Source: Myxococcales bacterium (GTDB lineage: Bacteria > Myxococcota > Myxococcia > Myxococcales > Anaeromyxobacteraceae). From it: 5,706 bases of DNA. Both the position numbers and the translations under genes were made by a program. Position 1 is the stretch's first letter. Each line of letters opens with the position of its first letter. Location of the stretch: NCBI GenBank assembly GCA_021848865.1, contig JAJZTO010000194.1:1-5706 (forward strand), read 5' to 3'. This document shows positions 1 to 5,706 of the stretch, piece by piece. The notes below the pieces were generated by a model. It ran no database searches. It was not told the DNA's origin and saw only the letters and a program-made list of their open reading frames with translations.

Positions 1-2399
<2,399 letters not shown>

Positions 2400-2400
2400 G

Positions 2401-2461
2401 CCTGCGAGACGCAGGGGTGGGGCCCCGACGGCTTCGCCGGCGGGGCGGGGCGGCACGCCCC
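2401..2461 (+). other. Three consecutive GC-rich hairpins between the rpoC-tail repeats
   Basis: Three hairpins fill almost all the space between the direct repeats. Hairpin A, 2401-2415: a perfect 6-bp stem (CCTGCG/CGCAGG) with an AGA loop. Hairpin B, 2422-2446: arms 2422-2432 and 2436-2446 pair over 11 positions with one A/G mismatch at 2428/2440 and a TTC loop. Hairpin C, 2447-2461: a perfect 6-bp stem (GGGGCG/CGCCCC) with a GCA loop. B and C abut directly, and all three have three-base loops. None is followed by a T-run, so they are not convincing terminators by themselves. They could protect or shape the rpoC mRNA 3' end, or be the body of a small inserted palindromic element. The pairing is seen in the sequence; the role is unknown. 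Confidence 0.7.
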
Positions 2462-2470
2462 GTCCACGCT

Positions 2471-2510
2471 CAGGCCGAGGAGGCGCTCGCGGCCGCCGGA
2501 GACGAGTAAG
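2471..2510 (+). repeat. Direct repeat copy 2: displaced duplicate of the rpoC 3' end
   Basis: This is a second copy of the rpoC tail, lying outside the gene. It could encode QAEEALAAAGDE followed by TAA (2507-2509), but it lies in the -1 frame relative to rpoC and has no start codon or ribosome-binding site of its own. I therefore call it a non-coding repeat. Both of its differences from copy 1 are silent in the rpoC reading frame. That suggests it is, or derives from, a genuine rpoC end, either the original end displaced by an insertion or an end brought in from a slightly diverged relative, and not a random duplication that has been drifting freely. Confidence 0.93.
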
Positions 2511-2537
2511 CAACCGGATCTTCAGCGCTGCCTTGCT

Positions 2538-2578
2538 CGCGCGGGGCCTGTCCTACCCAGGGCAGGCCCCGCGTCCGT
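2538..2578 (+). terminator. Likely transcription terminator of the rpoC operon
   Basis: Arms 2540-2550 (CGCGGGGCCTG) and 2563-2573 (CAGGCCCCGCG) form a perfect 11-bp stem. Inner bases 2551-2554 and 2559-2562 extend it by four more pairs (one of them G-U) to a four-base ACCC loop at 2555-2558. The tail TCCGTTCC is only weakly T-rich, so it is not a classical strong intrinsic terminator, but stem strength and position (after rpoC and before the next promoter) fit that role. Confidence 0.75.
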
Positions 2579-2579
2579 T

Positions 2580-2597
2580 CCGGGACACGCATCCCGG
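2580..2597 (+). other. Short hairpin after the rpoC terminator
   Basis: A perfect 6-bp stem, CCGGGA/TCCCGG, with a six-base loop, lies seven bases after the terminator hairpin. It may act as a backup terminator or be chance in GC-rich DNA. A weaker 5-bp hairpin (2644-2648 with 2656-2660) lies further downstream. Apart from these I see nothing specific between 2598 and 2683. Confidence 0.4.
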
Positions 2598-2683
2598 CAT
2601 AGGACGGGCTCGCCGTCGGTTGAACAAGGTATGGAAGGCGGAACGGGAAAGAACGTCCCGCAATACAGGTGGTTAGCGTGATG

Positions 2684-2712
2684 TTGACTTTTTAGGTCCA
2701 CATCCCTAATCT
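2684..2712 (+). promoter_or_regulatory. Sigma70-type promoter for the sigma factor gene
   Basis: The -35 element TTGACT (2684-2689) is followed after 17 bp by TAATCT (2707-2712), which keeps the three most conserved -10 bases (TA at the start and T at the end). It lies in the most AT-rich patch of the window (about 2676-2735), which stands out against the GC-rich surroundings. The expected start is near 2719, giving a leader of about 45 nt before the ATG at 2763. This is promoter prediction by eye. Confidence 0.65.
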
Positions 2713-2715
2713 TCC

Positions 2716-2725
2716 GTAACGTTAC
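2716..2725. promoter_or_regulatory. Perfect 10-bp palindrome at the predicted transcription start (candidate operator)
   Basis: GTAACGTTAC is a perfect inverted repeat beginning three bases after the -10 hexamer, over the expected +1. This is a common place for a repressor site. I do not recognise the motif as belonging to a known regulator family, and 10 bp is short, so the assignment is tentative. Confidence 0.35.
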
Positions 2726-2751
2726 TTGTTCCTGGGTGTCCAGGTAGTCAC

Positions 2752-2757
2752 GAGGTG
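2752..2757 (+). promoter_or_regulatory. Ribosome-binding site of the sigma factor gene
   Basis: GAGGTG lies five bases before the ATG at 2763 and is a good Shine-Dalgarno match. It fixes this ATG as the start. Confidence 0.75.
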
Positions 2758-2762
2758 AGCCG

Positions 2763-3494
2763 ATGAGAACCGCGACAGCGCAGCGCAGCGGAGGCCGGGA
2801 GTTCGAGGAGCTCGCTCCCTACCTCAAGGCCGTCCGCGACTACCCGCCGCTCTCCCGCGAGGACGAGCACGCGCTCGCCCTGCGCGCCCGCAAGGGCGAG
2901 GTGGCGGCGAAGCAGAAGCTGGTCCGGCACAACCTGGCCTTCGTGGTGGCCATCGCCCGCAAGCAGCGCCGCGGCACCGTCCGCCTCGACGACCTCATCC
3001 AGGAGGGCAACGTCGGCCTGATGCGCGCGGTCGAGAAGTTCGACCCGCACGCCGGGACCCGCTTCTCCACCTACGCCGTCTGGTGGATCCGCGCCTACGT
3101 GGGCAAGTACCTCAAGGAGGCGCGCAGCACCGTCCGGCCCCAGAGCGGCACCGTGGCCCAGCCCGACCTGTCGCTCGACAGCTCCATCGACGAGGAAGGG
3201 GACGTCACCCACCTCGAGCGCATCGAGGACGACGGGCCGGGCCCCGAGGACCTGTTCCTCTCCGACGAGGGGGACCGGTCGGTCCGCGAGGCCCTGCTCA
3301 AGGTCCGCAAGCGGGTGGGCGAGCTGGGGTGGGACATCGTCCACAGCCGGCTCCAGCAGGACACGCCGCGCACCCTGGAGGAGATCGGCAAGCGCTGGGG
3401 CGTCTCGCGCGAGCGGGTCCGGCAGGTCGAGCTGAAGACCAAGCAGTTCCTGAACCGGTACCTGGAAGAGGTCGAGCGGGAAGCCGCCGCCTGA
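2763..3494 (+). CDS. RpoH-like sigma-70 family sigma factor lacking region 3
   Basis: This 243-aa protein should direct RNA polymerase to a set of promoters. Region 1.2 spans about residues 14-47 (FEELAPYLKAVRDYPPLSRED). Region 2 spans about 50-120, with the core-binding signature DLIQEGNVGLMRAVEKFDP at 77-95 and the promoter-melting/-10 segment TRFSTYAVWWIRAYVGKYL at 99-117. Region 4 lies at about 173-243, with a helix-turn-helix at 203-230 (RTLEEIGKRWGVSRERVRQV) to bind the -35 element. Regions 1.2-2.4 resemble the RpoH (sigma-32) group, but the RpoH-box segment and the rest of region 3 are missing: residues 118-172 form an acidic linker (LSLDSSIDEEGDVTHLERIE). Typical RpoH is about 285 residues, so the shortfall of about 40-50 fits loss of one domain. 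The reading frame is clean, so this is not a broken gene. It has its own promoter, ribosome-binding site and terminator. The exact regulon (heat shock, development, secretion) cannot be told from the sequence. Confidence 0.93.
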   Translation: MRTATAQRSGGREFEELAPYLKAVRDYPPLSREDEHALALRARKGEVAAKQKLVRHNLAFVVAIARKQRRGTVRLDDLIQEGNVGLMRAVEKFDPHAGTRFSTYAVWWIRAYVGKYLKEARSTVRPQSGTVAQPDLSLDSSIDEEGDVTHLERIEDDGPGPEDLFLSDEGDRSVREALLKVRKRVGELGWDIVHSRLQQDTPRTLEEIGKRWGVSRERVRQVELKTKQFLNRYLEEVEREAAA

Positions 3495-3526
3495 CCGGCT
3501 CATCGCTCCCGTCGTGGGGTGCGGGT

Positions 3527-3562
3527 GGCCCGCGGACGCTCTCGTCCGCGGGCCTTTTCGTT
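3527..3562 (+). terminator. Strong intrinsic terminator after the sigma factor gene
   Basis: Arms 3527-3538 (GGCCCGCGGACG) and 3543-3554 (CGTCCGCGGGCC) form a perfect 12-bp stem around a CTCT loop, followed directly by TTTTCGTT. It starts 33 nt after the sigma stop codon. This is the clearest terminator in the window and implies that the secretion genes downstream are not simply co-transcribed with the sigma gene. Confidence 0.92.
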
Positions 3563-3687
3563 CCCGCGCGGGCGCCCGCGCCGCGGACGGCGTGGACCGT
3601 GCCGCGGCTCGCGGGGGGCCCTCCCGGCGGCAAGCCTGCGTCCCGCCTGCCGGGGGCGACGGCCCCGGCCCTGCAAGGTCGGCGGCC
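3559..3687 (+). other. GC-rich leader of the secretion operon with inverted repeats
   Basis: No sigma70, sigma54 or ECF-type promoter can be recognised here by eye. The stretch holds a perfect 16-bp palindrome at 3566-3581 (GCGCGGGCGCCCGCGC), a hairpin with arms 3581-3590 and 3597-3607 (10 pairs with one bulged G at 3601), and a longer-looped hairpin with arms 3621-3630 and 3647-3656 (10 pairs, two of them G-U). In DNA this GC-rich some pairing is expected by chance. A weak AAGG (3675-3678) lies nine bases before the sctL ATG. Confidence 0.4.
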
Positions 3688-4254
3688 ATGGGACGGATCC
3701 TGAAGGGGAGCCCGGCGGGTGCGGCGCCCCGCGAGCCGGCGGGCCCGGAGGGCGGCCAGCGCCCCGGCGCGGAGGCGGAGGCGCTGCGGGCCGCGGCCCG
3801 GGAGGAGGCGGCGCGGCTGCGGGAGGAGGCGCTCGAGGAGGGCCGGCGCCGGGCCGACGCGTTCCTGGCCACGGCCCGCGAGACCGTGGCCGCCGAGCGG
3901 GTCCGCCTCCAGGCCGAGGCCGACGGCGAGATCGTCGAGCTGGCCCTGGCCGTCGCCGCCAAGGTCCTGGAGTGCGCCGTCGAGGACGGCCGCGCCGCTC
4001 GCGAGTCGGCGCGCAAGGCGCTGGCCCGGGCGCGGCGGGCCCGGGCGGCGGTGCTCCGCGTCCACCCGGCCGACGCGGAGCCGGTGCGCGCCGCGGCGGA
4101 CGGCTTGGCGCCGGCCGGCACGGCGCTCGAGGTCCGGGCCGATCCGGGGGTGGGGCGCGGCGGCGTCCTGCTGGAGTGGGAGGCCGGGACCGTGGACGCG
4201 CGGCTGGAGTCGCAGGTCGGCGCGCTGGCGCGCAGGCTCGGGGAGGCGGCGTGA
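3688..4254 (+). CDS. sctL: Type III secretion ATPase regulator, SctL/FliH family
   Basis: This 188-aa protein belongs to the SctL/FliH family, the peripheral stator-like protein that binds the export ATPase and links it to the cytoplasmic sorting platform. The N-terminal 27 residues or so are rich in Gly, Pro and Ala and probably disordered. Residues about 28-85 form a heptad-like, Ala/Glu/Arg-rich helix (AEALRAAAREEAARLREEAL) expected to dimerise as a coiled coil. The C-terminal half has the family's conserved end, VRADPGVGRGGVLLEWEAG then TVDARLESQVGALARRL. The ATG at 3688 is preferred because upstream in-frame starts (GTG at 3514) would place the sigma-gene terminator hairpin inside the coding region. 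The stop overlaps the sctN start by 4 bp (GTGA), as expected for partners made in fixed ratio. Genes that usually precede it in such operons (sctJ/sctK or fliF/fliG) are not here. Flagellar FliH is the alternative; the neighbouring ATPase argues for the non-flagellar type. Confidence 0.88.
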   Translation: MGRILKGSPAGAAPREPAGPEGGQRPGAEAEALRAAAREEAARLREEALEEGRRRADAFLATARETVAAERVRLQAEADGEIVELALAVAAKVLECAVEDGRAARESARKALARARRARAAVLRVHPADAEPVRAAADGLAPAGTALEVRADPGVGRGGVLLEWEAGTVDARLESQVGALARRLGEAA

Positions 4255-5561
4255 GCGCGCCGGGCGCCCGGGCGCGGGCCTGCCTCGAGACGGTCGATCC
4301 CGTGGAGGTCCGCGGCCGGGTCACGGCGGTCACCGGGCTCGCGGCCCGCGCCGTGCTGGGGGAGGCGTGCGTCGGCGAGGTGGCCGAGATCGAGGTGGCC
4401 GGCCGGCCGCCGCTGCCGGCGGAGGTGGTGGGCTTCCGCGAGGGGGAGGCGGTGCTGCTGCCCTACGGCGACCTCGGCGGGGTCGGCCCGGATTGCCCGG
4501 TGCGGGCGCTCGGCGCCGCGCCGTCGGTGCGCGTGGGGCCGGAGCTCCTGGGCCGGGTGCTGGACGGGCTGGGACGGCCGCTCGACGGGCGGCCGCTGCC
4601 CGGCGGCCTCCGGGCCTGGGCGCTCGACCGGCCCGCGCCCTCGCCGCTGCGCCGCCGGCTGGTGGCCCGGCCGCTGGCCACCGGGGTGAGGGCCATCGAC
4701 GGGCCGCTGACGCTCGGGGAGGGGCAGCGCATCGGCCTGTTCGCCGGCCCGGGCGCCGGCAAGTCCACGCTGCTCGGCCAGATCGCGAGGCAGGCGAAGG
4801 CCGACGCGGTGGTGGTGGGGCTGGTGGGCGAGCGGGGACGCGAGGTCCGCGAGTTCGTCGAGCGCAGTCTCGGCCCCGAGGGGCGCTCCCGCGCCGTCGT
4901 GGTGGCGGCCACCGGCGACGAGCCCGCCCTGGTCCGGGTCCAGGCGGCCCGGACGGCCACGGCGCTGGCCGAGTGGCTGGCCGACGAGGAGGGGCGGTCG
5001 GTGCTGCTGCTCCTCGACAGCGTCACCCGCGTGGCCCGGGCGTGGCGCGAGGCCGGGCTCGCGGCCGGGGAGCCCCCGGCCCGGCAGGGCTTCCCACCCA
5101 GCGTCTTCGCCGCCTTGCCGCGGCTGCTGGAGCGGGCCGGCCCGCGGGAGCGGGGCTGCATCACCGCCGTGTACACGGTGCTGGCCGCCGGCGGCGATCT
5201 CGAGGATCCGATCGCCGACGAGGTCCGCGGGCTGCTGGACGGCCACGTGGTGCTGGACGGGCGGCTCGCCGGGCGCGGCTGGTTCCCGGCGGTGGATCTC
5301 CCCCGCTCCCTCTCGCGGCTCCTGCCGGCGGTTGCCTCGGCCCGTCACCGGGCGGCGGCGGCGCGCCTGCGCGAGCTGGTCGACGCCCTCGAGCGGGTGC
5401 GGGAGCTGGTGGAGCTGGGCGCCTACGCCGCCGGCAGCGACCCCCTGGCCGACGAGGCGCTGGCGCGCCGCGGCGCCATCGAGGCCTTCCTTCGCCAGCC
5501 GGCGGACGAGCCGGCCGGCTTCGACGAGACGGTGGCTCGCCTGGAGGCGGCGCTGGCGTGA
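4251..5561 (+). CDS. sctN: Type III secretion system export ATPase
   Basis: This 436-aa protein is the complete hexameric ATPase at the base of the export apparatus, where it unfolds substrates and releases chaperones. It belongs to the FliI/SctN/F1-ATPase family and has the usual length. An N-terminal beta-barrel-like domain (about 12-90) includes VEVRGRVTAVTGL. The core has GVRAIDGPLTLGEGQRIGLF, Walker A GPGAGKST at 166-173 (Lys171), catalytic Glu194 in GERGREVREF, Walker B LLLLD ending at Asp256 in DSVTR, the family block PPSVFAALPRLLERAG, and a candidate arginine finger, Arg356, in SLSR. Details favour the non-flagellar branch over FliI: VRAID followed by GEGQR, and DSVTRVARAWRE followed by RLLERAG. 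The start is GTG, with GGGGAGG (4240-4246) four bases upstream inside sctL and a 4-bp overlap with the sctL stop, so translation is probably coupled. Walker A has Pro and Ala (GPGAGKST) where many relatives have GSGVGKST; all catalytic residues remain. Confidence 0.96.
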   Translation: MSAPGARARACLETVDPVEVRGRVTAVTGLAARAVLGEACVGEVAEIEVAGRPPLPAEVVGFREGEAVLLPYGDLGGVGPDCPVRALGAAPSVRVGPELLGRVLDGLGRPLDGRPLPGGLRAWALDRPAPSPLRRRLVARPLATGVRAIDGPLTLGEGQRIGLFAGPGAGKSTLLGQIARQAKADAVVVGLVGERGREVREFVERSLGPEGRSRAVVVAATGDEPALVRVQAARTATALAEWLADEEGRSVLLLLDSVTRVARAWREAGLAAGEPPARQGFPPSVFAALPRLLERAGPRERGCITAVYTVLAAGGDLEDPIADEVRGLLDGHVVLDGRLAGRGWFPAVDLPRSLSRLLPAVASARHRAAAARLRELVDALERVRELVELGAYAAGSDPLADEALARRGAIEAFLRQPADEPAGFDETVARLEAALA

Positions 5562-5706
5562 GCGGTGCGCTCGACCGGCTGGCGCGGGCCCGCCTCCGCG
5601 AGGAGGAGCGGGCCGTCCACGCCGCCGCCGCGGCCGGCGCGGCGCGTCGGGCGGCGGAGGCGGACTGGCGAGCGGCGGCCACGCGCTTCGCCGCGGCGGG
5701 GGCGGG
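5558..5706 (+). CDS. sctO: Type III secretion stalk protein, SctO/FliJ-like (N-terminal part, cut by window)
   Basis: A GTG start overlaps the sctN stop in a second GTGA junction. GGAGG (5543-5547) lies 10 bases upstream inside sctN. The frame stays open to the window edge, giving 49 residues beginning MSGALDRLARARLREEERAV, followed by Ala/Arg/Glu-rich helical sequence (ARRAAEADWRAAATRFAA). This is what the start of a SctO/FliJ protein looks like: a long alpha-helical coiled coil that inserts in the central pore of the ATPase hexamer, like the gamma subunit of F1. These proteins are poorly conserved, so the call rests mainly on position directly after sctN plus coiled-coil character. The rest of the gene is outside the window. 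Confidence 0.75.
   Translation, partial: MSGALDRLARARLREEERAVHAAAAAGAARRAAEADWRAAATRFAAAGA

Noticed and set aside
2640..2670. GGAAC at 2640-2644 as a possible ECF-type -35 element for the sigma gene.
   Set aside because: No matching -10 motif occurs at the required spacing, while the TTGACT/TAATCT promoter downstream is better placed.
2400..2681. Open frame continuing past the rpoC TAG stop for over 90 codons, which might suggest stop read-through.
   Set aside because: The frame is open because of base composition, passes through the hairpins and the terminator, and encodes nothing recognisable.
2631..2681. Tiny ORF of 16 codons beginning MEGGTGKNVPQY upstream of the sigma promoter.
   Set aside because: It has no properly spaced ribosome-binding site, lies before the predicted transcription start, and resembles no known leader peptide.
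3566..3581. The 16-bp palindrome as a terminator or integration site.
   Set aside because: It has no T-run and no associated direct repeats. It remains only a possible operator or a by-product of high GC.
3514..3687. Upstream GTG start that would lengthen sctL by 58 codons.
   Set aside because: It would put the strong intrinsic terminator of the sigma gene inside the coding region, and the added residues have no SctL-like character.
2748..5348. An 866-aa open frame on the minus strand across the sigma, sctL and sctN genes.
   Set aside because: It is antisense to three well-recognised genes, has low-complexity Arg/Ala/Pro/Gly composition, no family resemblance and crosses a strong terminator. 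GC-rich DNA leaves such frames open by chance.
4251..5561. Assignment of the ATPase as flagellar FliI or as an F1 ATP synthase subunit.
   Set aside because: Motifs VRAID/GEGQR, DSVTRVARA and RLLERAG fit SctN better than FliI. GERGREVREF and the neighbouring SctL and SctO-like genes exclude F1.

Overview
The window looks like a chromosomal segment of a very GC-rich myxobacterium, most like Anaeromyxobacter or a close relative in the Myxococcota. This rests on the strong G/C third-position bias, the style of the RpoC sequence, the RpoH-like sigma factor and a non-flagellar type III secretion ATPase cluster. The taxonomic call is inference from sequence style, not from a search.

Layout, all on the + strand. 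(1) 1-2399: the last 798 codons of rpoC, the RNA polymerase beta' subunit, open at the left edge. (2) 2400-2762: a 363-nt gap. It holds a second, nearly identical copy of the last 38-40 bp of rpoC including its stop codon (2471-2510), three consecutive GC-rich hairpins between the two copies, a strong terminator-like hairpin (2540-2573), and then an AT-rich patch with a good sigma70-type promoter (2684-2712) and a 10-bp perfect palindrome at the expected transcription start. (3) 2763-3494: an intact 243-aa RpoH-like sigma factor that has regions 1.2, 2 and 4 but essentially no region 3, followed by a textbook intrinsic terminator (3527-3558). (4) 3559-3687: a GC-rich, hairpin-forming leader with no promoter I can recognise. 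(5) 3688-5706: a tightly coupled operon of three type III secretion genes: sctL (ATPase regulator), sctN (export ATPase, complete) and the start of sctO (stalk coiled coil, cut by the right edge). Both junctions are GTGA overlaps of 4 bp.

Functionally, rpoC supplies the core enzyme, and the small sigma factor is a monocistronic unit with its own promoter and terminator. SctL-SctN-SctO form the cytoplasmic ATPase module of an export apparatus, in which SctL holds the SctN hexamer and SctO fits into its centre. Whether the sigma factor controls the secretion genes cannot be read from the window.

The observations most worth a second look are the duplicated rpoC tail, whose only two differences from the original are both silent, and the natural absence of region 3 in the sigma factor.
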